Below, piece by piece: positions 8,298-17,408 of a stretch of 64,000 nucleotides of DNA. The notes under the pieces are model-generated. The model ran no database searches and had not been told where the DNA came from. It saw only the letters and a program-made list of their open reading frames with translations. The translations under genes and the position numbers were made by a program. Each line of letters opens with the position of its first letter. Position 1 is the first letter of the stretch. Source of the DNA: Bacteroidales bacterium (GTDB lineage: Bacteria; Bacteroidota; Bacteroidia; Bacteroidales; F082). The stretch lies in contig JAEEQP010000010.1 in NCBI GenBank assembly GCA_016285355.1, positions 29,570 to 93,569 on the forward strand, in the 5' to 3' direction.

Positions 8298-9899
8298 ATG
8301 CTTAGATTTAGAACTTTATTCTTATCAGCTCTTCTGCTCATCGGTCTGAACACGATGGCTCAAGACGAAAATGAACGCCTCGTCGGTGCCAACTGCACCA
8401 GCATCATGGTAGGCAAGAAAGCCTCTACTGACGGCTCCGTCATCACCTCGCACACCTGTGATGGCCGCTATCGTACCTGGATGCGCTGGGAAGCCGCCGC
8501 CGACCACGAAAAAGGCGAGATGCACAAGGTCTACAAAGGCACTATGCACACCGAAGACCCCTTCGACAACCGTGGTCCTGAACTGGCTGGCGAGATTCCG
8601 CAAGTGGCACACACCTACGCCTACCTCAACACAGCTTACCCCTGCCTCAACGAGAAACAATTAGCCATCGGCGAGACGACTTTTTCAGGCCCCGACACTT
8701 TGGTCAACAACAAAGGTATGTTCATGATTGAAGAACTTGAACGTGTGGCCCTCATGCGCTGCGACAACGCCCGTGATGCCATCCAACTCATCGGCAAATT
8801 GGTGAAGGAATACGGCTACGGCGACGGCGGTGAGTGCATCACCATTGCCGATAAGAACGAAGTTTGGCAGATGGAAATCCTCGGCGAAGGCCCTGACAAA
8901 ATCGGCGGCGTGTGGGCAGCCAAGCGCATCCCCGACGATGAAGTGGGTGTTTCGGCCAATATCGCCCGTATCGGCAAGCTGGAGCGTAAAAGCAAAGATT
9001 TCTACTGCTCTGACAACTGCGAGGCCGTAGCAAAGAAATATGGCCTCTGGGACGGCAAAGGCGACTTCATCTTCTGGAAAGCTTTCCGTGCTTCCTACGG
9101 TGGTGGCAAAAACTACAGCGACCGCGAGTTTTTCATCCTCAGCCAACTGGCACCTTCACTGAACCTCAACCGCGACATGCCCGAGCTGCCCTTCTCAGTG
9201 AAACCCGACGAAAATGTCGACGTCCGCAAAGTGATGGAACTCTTCCGCAGCACCTACGAAGGCACCGACATGGACATGACCCGCAATGTGAAGATGATCA
9301 GCAAGAAACGCACCGACGATGGCGTGGTGGAAGACACCATCATCAGCCCTGTGGCCAATCCTTGGGTGGGCAGCGCGATGATGAACACCATTAATTATTT
9401 GGCTCCCGGCACCATCAACTTCCAACGCACCGTGGCTGTGGCTTGGAGCAGCTACCACCACATTATCCAATGCCGCAGCTGGATGCCCGACGAAATCGGT
9501 GCCATCTGCTGGATGGCTTGCGAAAACCCTGGCCAAAGCCCGCGCATACCCATCTTCTCTGGCTCCACTACCCTGCCCGAAGGCTTCGATAAATGCGGTC
9601 AGTTGCGTTACCGCGATGAGGCATGGATTTGGCACTACCGCAAGGCCAACAAATTAGCCACCGTGCAATGGGGCCGTTGCAAGCAAACTCTGCTCGGCAC
9701 TGCTAACCGCTTCGAGCAAAAGGCATTCGACGAAATCCCTGCCATCGAAAGCAGAGCCCAAGCCTTGATTGCCGACGGCAAAAAGAAGGAAGCCACCGAA
9801 CTCCTCAACCAATACACCACCGACTTCGCCGCTTCAACGCGCCAAGCCTGGAAAGAAATGGAAAACAAGTTCTGGTACTGGTTCAGCATGGGATTCTAA
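8298..9899 (+). CDS. pepD: Secreted C69-family dipeptidase
   Basis: A 533-residue peptidase of family C69 (PepD-like, Ntn-hydrolase fold). After a signal peptide (about residues 1-21) comes GANCTSIMVGKKASTDGSV, where Cys33 is the expected N-terminal nucleophile once the propeptide is removed. The body keeps family features such as ETTFSG and a GNFQR-like segment (GTINFQRTV). It should release dipeptides or hydrolyse them in the periplasm or outside the cell, in line with the peptide-based diet of these bacteria. It probably shares a transcript with the preceding T9SS protein, and a strong terminator follows. Confidence 0.88.
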   Translation: MLRFRTLFLSALLLIGLNTMAQDENERLVGANCTSIMVGKKASTDGSVITSHTCDGRYRTWMRWEAAADHEKGEMHKVYKGTMHTEDPFDNRGPELAGEIPQVAHTYAYLNTAYPCLNEKQLAIGETTFSGPDTLVNNKGMFMIEELERVALMRCDNARDAIQLIGKLVKEYGYGDGGECITIADKNEVWQMEILGEGPDKIGGVWAAKRIPDDEVGVSANIARIGKLERKSKDFYCSDNCEAVAKKYGLWDGKGDFIFWKAFRASYGGGKNYSDREFFILSQLAPSLNLNRDMPELPFSVKPDENVDVRKVMELFRSTYEGTDMDMTRNVKMISKKRTDDGVVEDTIISPVANPWVGSAMMNTINYLAPGTINFQRTVAVAWSSYHHIIQCRSWMPDEIGAICWMACENPGQSPRIPIFSGSTTLPEGFDKCGQLRYRDEAWIWHYRKANKLATVQWGRCKQTLLGTANRFEQKAFDEIPAIESRAQALIADGKKKEATELLNQYTTDFAASTRQAWKEMENKFWYWFSMGF

Positions 9900-9919
9900 G
9901 TCCAGTCAACGTAAACAAT

Positions 9920-9949
9920 AAAAAAGACGAGCGCTTGCTCGTCTTTTTT
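9920..9949. terminator. Bidirectional terminator
   Basis: GACGAGC-GCTT-GCTCGTC forms a perfect seven-base stem flanked by six A and six T. It separates the converging dipeptidase and BACON genes and can serve both. Confidence 0.9.
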
Positions 9950-9952
9950 GTT

Positions 9953-11614
9953 TTATCCGTGTTGGTTCACCGTGATTATGATCTCCACTCCTGTTGAACC
10001 TCTCAACTTCAATCGACCTGTTCGAGGTTGGGCACTTGACATAGGAGCGACCGAAATAGTGAATTCTCCATTGGCGAAGCCGCTTTCAGGCGTGCAACTA
10101 ATCCAATCGACATTGCAGGTCACCTCCCAAGACTGGTTTGCCGTCACGTGAACAACATACTCTCCTCCTTCTGGACGCGCATCAATTTCAGTGATGTCGG
10201 TCTCCAAGATATTGGGTTTACCTTCTTGTGCAATGACTGCCTTGCCCAGCACATCTTCATCTTTCACAGCCCTCACAACGCCCATCCGACCAAATTCCGC
10301 CGAATTGTAATCAACGATGATATCAATCGAAGCATCGCCCTCACCCGAAGTAGTCATCAAACTAATCCAGTCGCTCGATTCCAATTGCCAGCCCACATTT
10401 GAAGTCAACTCCAAATGATACACGCCACCCGTATAGGACGCAAAAACCGTGTCAGGAACAAAATCGGCAAACATCACTTCATCACCCGCCTCTTGGGTAA
10501 CTCTCAATCTCTTTTCCAACCCCTCGGAAGTAATGAAAAACTCTGCCGACCGAGGATTAAAAAAGCTGTTGGGCTCCGCTATCAACGAAATGGTCGCATT
10601 TCCTGTTCCGATCATTTCTGAAACCGCGAGCCATTCCGAAGACAAGTCGACCTTCCATTGCGTGTCACACCCGATAGTGATTTCTTGGGTGCCTCCTTCT
10701 TTGCTAAAGAAAATATCAATAGGCGACACCTCCAAGAAATGTGGGTCGGGAGAAGCCTCTTGTCTCACGGAAACGAAGGCATTTGCACCAGTAGAAGAAG
10801 CCAAGGCAACATTAGCAATTCGAGGCGTCAGATTCGAATTCTCAGTCACCGTCACTATCAATTCGGAATCACCTTCCCCTTCTGTCTTGTCTAAAGTAAT
10901 CCAATTCGCTGTGGCAAAAGCCGTCCATGCACCCTCACAGGTCACGGCAAGCGAAGCTGAACTGCCTTCACAAGGCATCTCCAACACTTCTGGCTCCACC
11001 GAAATGCTGATTTGTGGGTCAAGATTCTGAACGACATGCAACGTTTTCTGGATTTGCTCATTGCCAATCACCAGATTGGCCTCTCGACCTGAAGAAGCCT
11101 CACCATTGATGGCATGGACTGTCACCGTGATGGTAGTATCACCGCTGCCTGAAGTCATCGAACACATAATCCAATCCGGCAGGCCAGACACGGTCCAGCT
11201 ATCGTTTGACGAAACCGTAACATCGAATTCGCCACCTGCTTCACCGCATTCATAGTAATCTGGGGAAATCGTAAGGTACGCACCAACCTCGAAGTCTTGC
11301 GTGACCGTTATCAAGGCAGAAATGTCTTTCGTCGCAGCATCAACTGTTCCTATACGGATTTCCGATCCTTCATTGGGAAGCACGGTCAAAGTCAAGGTCG
11401 TGTTGCCTGTTCCTGATTCAGGTGAAACCGTAATCCAATCAGGTGCCCCACAAATGTTCCAGGATCCATTCGACTCAAGATAGGCTTCCAAAACGCCACC
11501 CTGTGCCCCGATTTCAAACGTGTTCTCGACAAAAGATATCTCGACGGTTTTACGGCAACCAGTAGCAGCCAACGCAAGGGCTGCAACAAACATAAAGATT
11601 TTCAACTTATTCAT
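9953..11614 (-). CDS. Lipoprotein of six tandem BACON domains
   Basis: A 553-residue lipoprotein with lipobox LAATGC (Cys20). The rest is six BACON domains of about 85-90 residues, each with the pattern of a buried W-I motif (APDWITVSPESG, LPDWIMCSMTSG, TANWITLDKTEG, SSEWLAVSEMIG, SSDWISLMTTSG, NVDWISCTPESG) and a closing VTQ or VxQ strand. BACON domains are Ig-like modules of Bacteroidota surface proteins, thought to bind carbohydrate or mucin or act as spacers. No enzyme domain is attached, so it may be a surface adhesin or scaffold. It forms a monocistronic unit. Confidence 0.9.
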   Translation of the reverse strand: MNKLKIFMFVAALALAATGCRKTVEISFVENTFEIGAQGGVLEAYLESNGSWNICGAPDWITVSPESGTGNTTLTLTVLPNEGSEIRIGTVDAATKDISALITVTQDFEVGAYLTISPDYYECGEAGGEFDVTVSSNDSWTVSGLPDWIMCSMTSGSGDTTITVTVHAINGEASSGREANLVIGNEQIQKTLHVVQNLDPQISISVEPEVLEMPCEGSSASLAVTCEGAWTAFATANWITLDKTEGEGDSELIVTVTENSNLTPRIANVALASSTGANAFVSVRQEASPDPHFLEVSPIDIFFSKEGGTQEITIGCDTQWKVDLSSEWLAVSEMIGTGNATISLIAEPNSFFNPRSAEFFITSEGLEKRLRVTQEAGDEVMFADFVPDTVFASYTGGVYHLELTSNVGWQLESSDWISLMTTSGEGDASIDIIVDYNSAEFGRMGVVRAVKDEDVLGKAVIAQEGKPNILETDITEIDARPEGGEYVVHVTANQSWEVTCNVDWISCTPESGFANGEFTISVAPMSSAQPRTGRLKLRGSTGVEIIITVNQHG

Positions 11615-11692
11615 TTGGATTCTAATTAAGGGTTTTCACAAGATTAATATTTATTTCTCAACGCAAAAATAGACATTTTATTTTGATTGAAG

Positions 11693-11724
11693 AAAAAAGG
11701 TGTGCCTTACCTGACACACCTTTC
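11693..11724 (-). terminator. Terminator of ppiD
   Basis: AAAGGTGTG and CACACCTTT form a nine-base stem with a ten-base loop, followed on the minus strand by a T-run. It lies 46 bases after the ppiD stop. Confidence 0.8.
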
Positions 11725-11769
11725 TTCCATGAAAAAACAAAAACTATATACTCTACAACATCCTCCAAA

Positions 11770-13890
11770 TTAATAGAAAACAGCTCTGTTGTCTTCGATT
11801 TTAGCCCCATTCTTCAAGGCATTGTAAATCGAACCACCCAAAACCTTGTTGTTGAATTGGCTGGTCTTCTCTCTGAGAATATCGCTATAATCATCGGTAG
11901 CAGCCGGTTCGGTGAATTTCACGTTCTTGATGATAAAGGCACTGGCATTGCCGGCGATGGGGCCGACTTCCTCACCTTCCTTCATACCGAGAATGGTACC
12001 CACAATGTTGGCTTCAACGCCAAAGTTGCTCAACACACGCGATTCAATCGACAAGTCGGAAACCGAAGTGGATTCAGCACCCAACTCACTGACCATTCTG
12101 TTCACGTCATTGCCGCAAGCCTTCATCTTTTCAACGGCCATCTCACCCTTCTTCTTGTTGATGATTTGATACTTGGCCTGTTCAGCAACAACGCTCAACG
12201 GAGCATAACCTTCAGGAACGATATTGGTCAGCGCAGCCACCACAAACATATCATCGAGGTCGAAGATGCTGGAAACATCGCCCACCTTGGTCTTGTCATC
12301 AAAAGCCCAACGCACAATCTGACGCGGATTGTCGATACCGGCAATTTGATAGGTAGAGGTATTCATTCGTGGCATAGTGCGCTTCGTCAAACCTTGCTCC
12401 TCAATGGCGGCATTGAATTGCTCGTAAGTCTTGTTTTCGGTGACGAACCTGTTGGCTTCAGCAAAGATGTTCTGATAAGTCTTGGTGCTGGCAGTGATTT
12501 CATGCTTCAGGAAGGCCAAACGGACCTTAGGCAGAGCCTCGGTCTTGCCTGTAACCTTGATGATATGATAACCGAAAGGAGTCTCAACGATATCCATTGC
12601 ATCCACTGGGTTGTTCACCACAAACTCGTTGAAGGCGGGAACCATGGTACCATCGGTAAACCAATCCAAGTCACCGCCCTTCTCTTTCGAACCTGGGTCG
12701 GAGGAGTAAATGCCTGCCAATTCAGCAAACATGCCTTCGTTCTTAGGATTGGCTCTCAGCTCTTCCAAAAGGCCTTCAGCTTTCGACTTGGCCTCTTCCT
12801 TAGTGATGGTGTCTTGGCTGTTGTAAGCACCCTTGTAGGCAATCAAGATATGGCTTGCTCTCAAGGAGTCGGGGCGGTTTTGCATATCCACGATGCGAAC
12901 CAAATTGAAGGCATCCTCGTCTTCGTAAGGGCCAAACACATAACCAACACCGTTACCATTGTCGAACACGGACTTTTCAATCTGCTGGGGAACGTCTTTT
13001 CTGCCCATCCAAGTGCTGTCGTAACGCTTGTCTGAATTGGCATTGACAAAGTTAATCACGTTATCCGTAGATGCAAAGTCATTCTTCATGTCTTGAACTG
13101 ATTTCAGCGCGTCCTGACGGTCTTCCAACGAAGGCTTGATTTCGAACACAACGTATTCGATATCGCGTCTTTCGTCAGTCTCATAACGGTATTTGTTCTC
13201 CTCATAGAAAGCCTTATTGTCCTTGTCGGTAATCACCACCGTTGAATCGGGAATGGTGGTATAGCGCAAAGCGATAACGTCAGCAGAAGCCTTGAGGTTC
13301 TTGTTGTCGTAGTATTTCTTGGCCAAAGCATTGGGAACAAGATACGAAGCCTTCACCAAATTCTGGAACTTCGTTTCCAAACGGTTTTCCTTCACGCCTC
13401 TTTCAAAGTCGAGCCATTGGGCGCGAACGTTAGGTTGGAAATCGTTCAGGTTTTGGAGATAATACTCCACCATTTCCCTGTTGAAGCTACCATCCTGATT
13501 GCTGAAGTTCTGCTTCACCCACTGATGTGGCTCATCACCCATGAACTGGTCGTACAGTTCATCGGAAGTGACGCCCATTCCCATAGCCTCATATTCCTTA
13601 GTCATAATGTGTTCCTTAATCATCTCTTCCAAGGTGCCGTTGTAAATGCTATAAGTTTCAGCGGAAGAGAGGTTGTTGTTGCTCTGAGACCTTCTGTTCT
13701 CCAAGTTTTTCTCTTTCTGGATCTCAAAGTCCTGATAGGGAATCTTTTCTCCATCCACGACCGCGATATTAAACTCACGGTTCCTCCCCTGACTTTGGAA
13801 AAGGTCTTGTAAGACAAACGCTAACAATGCAATACCAATGATTGCGATCAACAATCCAGAACGTCTTCTGATTTTTTCAATTGCTGCCAT
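11770..13890 (-). CDS. ppiD: PpiD/SurA-type peptidyl-prolyl isomerase
   Basis: A 706-residue membrane-anchored periplasmic chaperone. One N-terminal membrane helix (about 12-32) is followed by a SurA_N-like region and a parvulin (rotamase) domain at about 345-448, marked by RASHILIAYKG, GGDLDWFTDGTMVPAFNEFV and ETPFGYHIIKV. It should assist folding of proteins leaving the Sec channel, including outer-membrane proteins. It is the last gene of an envelope cluster (barrel protein, TPR, LptC, CNNM, PpiD) whose order is common in Bacteroidales, and it has its own -7 element at 13937-13944. The length is typical for the phylum. Confidence 0.88.
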   Translation of the reverse strand: MAAIEKIRRRSGLLIAIIGIALLAFVLQDLFQSQGRNREFNIAVVDGEKIPYQDFEIQKEKNLENRRSQSNNNLSSAETYSIYNGTLEEMIKEHIMTKEYEAMGMGVTSDELYDQFMGDEPHQWVKQNFSNQDGSFNREMVEYYLQNLNDFQPNVRAQWLDFERGVKENRLETKFQNLVKASYLVPNALAKKYYDNKNLKASADVIALRYTTIPDSTVVITDKDNKAFYEENKYRYETDERRDIEYVVFEIKPSLEDRQDALKSVQDMKNDFASTDNVINFVNANSDKRYDSTWMGRKDVPQQIEKSVFDNGNGVGYVFGPYEDEDAFNLVRIVDMQNRPDSLRASHILIAYKGAYNSQDTITKEEAKSKAEGLLEELRANPKNEGMFAELAGIYSSDPGSKEKGGDLDWFTDGTMVPAFNEFVVNNPVDAMDIVETPFGYHIIKVTGKTEALPKVRLAFLKHEITASTKTYQNIFAEANRFVTENKTYEQFNAAIEEQGLTKRTMPRMNTSTYQIAGIDNPRQIVRWAFDDKTKVGDVSSIFDLDDMFVVAALTNIVPEGYAPLSVVAEQAKYQIINKKKGEMAVEKMKACGNDVNRMVSELGAESTSVSDLSIESRVLSNFGVEANIVGTILGMKEGEEVGPIAGNASAFIIKNVKFTEPAATDDYSDILREKTSQFNNKVLGGSIYNALKNGAKIEDNRAVFY

Positions 13891-13936
13891 AATTCTATTA
13901 TCTATTTTTTACTATTAAACTTCAATTTTGAGCGTG

Positions 13937-13944
13937 CAAATTTA
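13937..13944 (-). promoter_or_regulatory. -7 promoter element for ppiD
   Basis: The minus strand reads TAAATTTG, matching TAnnTTTG, 46 bases before the ATG at 13890. Confidence 0.5.
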
Positions 13945-14039
13945 GTAAAGATTTCAACTCGCAGGGTTAAATATGTGATTTTTATTTTTTAACCCCTCTG
14001 AATTTTTGATTCAAGGAAACTTAAAACATTATAAATCAA

Positions 14040-15326
14040 TCAATTGCTAACGAAATGTAATTCCACTTCATCCAATTTCATGTTCGATGCTTTCAGTATT
14101 TTCAGTTGATATTTCCCGATATTCAGCTCCTCGCCCTGCTCAGGAATGCTCTCACAATAATGCAATATCATCCCTGCAAGCGTTTCATAATCATCGGAAA
14201 CAGGAAGATCGAGTTTGTAAATGTCGTTCAGATAGTCGATTTCAAGACGAGCAGAAAAGATAAAGGTGTGTTCGTCTATCACGCGTTCCACTTCTTCCTC
14301 CACATCATATTCATCGTCAATCTCGCCAAATATTTCTTCCACCACGTCTTCCATGGTGACGATACCTGCCGTGCCGCCAAACTCGTCCACAACGGCTGCC
14401 ACACCTTGTCGTTTTTGAATGAAATGCTTCAACAACCGGTCAGCGGTATAGGTCTCAGGGAAAAAGTCGATGCGGCGCAAGAGGTCTTGCAAGGTCACCT
14501 GCCGGTGATCGGCGATGGCCCTCACCACATCATTGAGATGAACGTAGCCCACAATGTCGTCGATGCTGTTCGAAATCACGATGAGCTTGGAATGCTTGGT
14601 TTCCTCGAACCTTTGCTTCACAGTCTCAATCGAATCTGTCAGTTTGACCGATTCAATCTCGTTTCTCGGCCCCATACACTCGCGCAATTTCACCGAGCGG
14701 AACTCCATTACATTCTGAAACAGCTGGATTTCCTGCTGCATGTCCTCGTCGGTTTCCTCCTGGTCGGCATACTCGGCAATGAAGTCGTTCAAATCAACGG
14801 TACTGAACTTGTAATCTTCGTTGGCGACCTTCATCCGTAACACATGACGAATGATAAACTCCGAAATTTCGGTGTAGACAAGAATCAAAGGATAGAGCAG
14901 GCAATAGCAAAGGAAAGTCGGAAAGGCGAAAAACGAAAGGATGGCGTTGGGATTAATGCGGAACAACGTCTTGGGCAAAAACTCTCCCACCAATAAGACG
15001 AGTAAGGTGGCAAGGACGGTCTTCACCAACAGCACCATGAAATCGTTATCGAGCGAGACGAGTTGAAGCCAATGGGTGACAGGTGCATCAAGCAGTTGCG
15101 ACATGCTCATGCCGTAGATGATAAGGGCGATATTGTTGCCCAACAGCAACGAGGTGATGAAACGCGACTGGTCTTTCAGGAACAGCCTGATGAGTTTCGA
15201 GGAGAAAGTGTTCTTGGTCAGTTCCACCTCCAACTGAAGCCGATTAATGCTGTTGAAGGCAATCTCCAAGCCCGAACAAAGGGCTGAGAAGAACAAAGTA
15301 ATCGCTACTATAGTCCAATGGCTCAT
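14040..15326 (-). CDS. CNNM/CorC family protein with DUF21 and CBS domains
   Basis: A 428-residue protein with a complete CNNM layout: DUF21 membrane domain (about 1-190, four hydrophobic segments), a CBS pair (about 200-330, including MGPRNEIESV and DEFGGTAGIVTMEDVVEEIFGEI) and a C-terminal CorC_HlyC domain. Family members are linked to Mg2+/Co2+ resistance or efflux; old names call them hemolysins. ATG at 15326 is chosen over a GTG one codon earlier. The lptC stop lies four bases upstream, so they form one operon. It is a paralogue of the partial GldE at the window start. Confidence 0.85.
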   Translation of the reverse strand: MSHWTIVAITLFFSALCSGLEIAFNSINRLQLEVELTKNTFSSKLIRLFLKDQSRFITSLLLGNNIALIIYGMSMSQLLDAPVTHWLQLVSLDNDFMVLLVKTVLATLLVLLVGEFLPKTLFRINPNAILSFFAFPTFLCYCLLYPLILVYTEISEFIIRHVLRMKVANEDYKFSTVDLNDFIAEYADQEETDEDMQQEIQLFQNVMEFRSVKLRECMGPRNEIESVKLTDSIETVKQRFEETKHSKLIVISNSIDDIVGYVHLNDVVRAIADHRQVTLQDLLRRIDFFPETYTADRLLKHFIQKRQGVAAVVDEFGGTAGIVTMEDVVEEIFGEIDDEYDVEEEVERVIDEHTFIFSARLEIDYLNDIYKLDLPVSDDYETLAGMILHYCESIPEQGEELNIGKYQLKILKASNMKLDEVELHFVSN

Positions 15327-15329
15327 CAC

Positions 15330-15893
15330 TCAATCCTCCTCATCAACATCAAGTATGGCACTGCCCGAATACATGGTATATTCGGAGAAATCCTCGGTGG
15401 AGACTAAACTGTCGGCCTCAATCTGCTTGTCGGCAGTGACAATCTTCACATGCGAACGAGTATAAATCATTTTCTGCTTCTGATACCAGAAAAGCTTGTC
15501 AGAATACATGGTCTCCTCGCTGCCGTAGTTTTGAACAATCACGTGGCCCAAGGCTTCAATCATTTGGCTTTTTCCGTAACTCTTGCCGCTGTCGGCGTGA
15601 AGTTCTATGGTTTTTTGTCCGTTTTTGTCATACATGAAAACATCGAAACCCAAGGGAAACTCCATTATGTCATTATTGTCGTCCATCCGAATCATGCGAG
15701 GCGTATGAAGTTCAAGGTTCACCCTACCCGAATCGCTGCGGAAAAAGACTACGCTGTCGGCAATGATACCAGACAAGGTATCCTCCGTGCTCATTGCCTT
15801 GATTACTGCATCGGGGTTCGAACACGAAAACAACATCACAGCCCAAAAGGCTGTGATGTTGAGTATCAATCCTATTTTCAGGAGTTTATTCAA
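15330..15893 (-). CDS. lptC: LPS export protein LptC
   Basis: A 187-residue lipoprotein-like LptC. It begins with a hydrophobic segment and a lipobox (VMLFSC, Cys24), then the LptC beta-jellyroll with the strands SGRVNLELHTPRMIR, FDVFMYDKNGQKTIELHADSG and YSDKLFWYQKQKMIYTRSHVKI. LptC bridges the LptBFG transporter and LptA in lipopolysaccharide export. The start appears to be TTG at 15893, directly abutting the TAA of the TPR gene; no in-frame ATG fits before the signal sequence. Reading it as a lipoprotein is usual in Bacteroidales, where LptC can be lipid-anchored. Confidence 0.85.
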   Translation of the reverse strand: MNKLLKIGLILNITAFWAVMLFSCSNPDAVIKAMSTEDTLSGIIADSVVFFRSDSGRVNLELHTPRMIRMDDNNDIMEFPLGFDVFMYDKNGQKTIELHADSGKSYGKSQMIEALGHVIVQNYGSEETMYSDKLFWYQKQKMIYTRSHVKIVTADKQIEADSLVSTEDFSEYTMYSGSAILDVDEED

Positions 15894-17345
15894 TTACTTC
15901 TTTGCTCTGATGGTCGTAGTTTCACCAATCCAGCCGCCTACGGTGAAGCTTTGTCCTTCGTTGTAGTCGTTGAAGAAAATCTTGTCCATTGTCGGGAAGG
16001 CAGCACTATAAGCGCGAATCAAGGCATTGGCTTTTTCGGCGCATGAAGAATCGATGGCCTTGGCCTTGATGCACTTGTCGACAGCGGCCCAATACACAGC
16101 ACCGCTTTCGATTTCGCCACTGAACTGCTTGGCACTTCCGGCATAGAGCATACCGATAAGGAGGTAAGGCTCGCCGTTGGTCGGGTCAATCTGTGCAGCT
16201 CTTCTGTAGATGTCGCGGGCACGCGACAGGCTGCCCATGTTCTCGTAGCACATGCCCAGGTTACGATAGGCACGATACTTACGGTCGTTGTTCTCGGTCT
16301 TCGTGGCTTGCTCGAAGAAGGTGGCGGCATCGCTATACTTCTTGTCCTTGAAGAACTTGATGCCCAAGCTGTAGGAAGCTTCCGGGCTGGGCTCCAGCTC
16401 GTTCAGCCTGACGGCAGCATCGAGGAAGAGCTTCGAGTCGGTGCAGTCCTTCTTATCGAGGATGGTGGTGATGCGCTTCAGCAAGGTCACGTCGTCGGGC
16501 GTCTCAGCCATCTTCGCGCTGAACACTTTAATCAGGTCTTCACATGAGGCGTAGGGCTGGAAGAGGTTGTCGAGGTTGTTCTTCACACCTTTATTAATAT
16601 TGATGGACTTCTCGTTCTTCTCGATTTGCTTGTCGAAACCGGCAACGGCTTCGGCATCACCGGAAGTTTCGGCCTCTTCCTTAGCGGCAACGAGTTCGGT
16701 CTCGGTCTCAGCAAGGGCACCAATGTTGTTATCAAGCACTTCGGAGAGTTCCTGATAAACATTGATAATCGTCATCTTCTCTTCCTTGTTGTTGTTCACC
16801 ATATCGATGGTAGCTTTGAAATAGGCATCGATATAGGCACCTTGCAGCTGTGAGGGGTCAAGGGCAACGGCATCCTTCAGCACGTTATAGGCTTCTTCGT
16901 AACGGTTCTTGTTATACGTGTAAATAAGAAGGCCTTTTCTTCCCATGATGTTGGCCACCTGCGAGCCTCCTGTCTTCGGGTCAACGGAGAAGTATTTCGC
17001 TCTGGCATCCATCAACATGCAAAGCGTGTCGATGTAGGCATCCTTTTCTTTGGGATTAGTGCGGATAAAATACTCCATGATCTTCTCACCGTTCGTGTAA
17101 ACGTACTGGCTGGCACGCGGGCAGTTCAGGAAAACCGCTCTCCATGCGTTGACCATTTCCATACTGATGGCTTCGGGGGCATATTTGGCAGCCTCCCATT
17201 GCTTGTAGTACTCACGATACATCGAAAGGTTGGTGACGCATGAAACGCTGTCGGCACCGTACTTCGAATCACCCGCGTCCTGGGCGGAAACACTCATTGC
17301 CATTCCGATGATGGCGGCAATCAGCACAAATCTTTTAGTTTTCAT
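15894..17345 (-). CDS. Secreted tetratricopeptide-repeat protein
   Basis: A 483-residue periplasmic protein with a signal peptide ending VSAQ. The N-terminal half has alpha-helical repeats (RYEEAYNVLKDAVALDPSQ), a coiled stretch rich in Glu and Lys lies near 215-260, and clear TPR units follow (KYSDAATFFEQATKT, KYRAYRNLGMCYENMGSLSRARDIYRRAAQIDPTN). TPRs mediate protein contacts; the partner is unknown. Its place between the barrel protein and LptC, where Bacteroidales genomes often carry it, points to an envelope assembly role, but no direct proof can be seen. It abuts lptC without a gap. Confidence 0.75.
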   Translation of the reverse strand: MKTKRFVLIAAIIGMAMSVSAQDAGDSKYGADSVSCVTNLSMYREYYKQWEAAKYAPEAISMEMVNAWRAVFLNCPRASQYVYTNGEKIMEYFIRTNPKEKDAYIDTLCMLMDARAKYFSVDPKTGGSQVANIMGRKGLLIYTYNKNRYEEAYNVLKDAVALDPSQLQGAYIDAYFKATIDMVNNNKEEKMTIINVYQELSEVLDNNIGALAETETELVAAKEEAETSGDAEAVAGFDKQIEKNEKSININKGVKNNLDNLFQPYASCEDLIKVFSAKMAETPDDVTLLKRITTILDKKDCTDSKLFLDAAVRLNELEPSPEASYSLGIKFFKDKKYSDAATFFEQATKTENNDRKYRAYRNLGMCYENMGSLSRARDIYRRAAQIDPTNGEPYLLIGMLYAGSAKQFSGEIESGAVYWAAVDKCIKAKAIDSSCAEKANALIRAYSAAFPTMDKIFFNDYNEGQSFTVGGWIGETTTIRAKK

Positions 17346-17408
17346 CTCTTCTTATTTTTAATGTTTAACTTGTAAATCCTTTATTCAAATATCGTTCCAA
17401 AATTAATG

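Noticed and set aside
11683..13035. 450-codon open frame on the plus strand
   Set aside because: Antisense to ppiD, which has clear parvulin motifs and a terminator.
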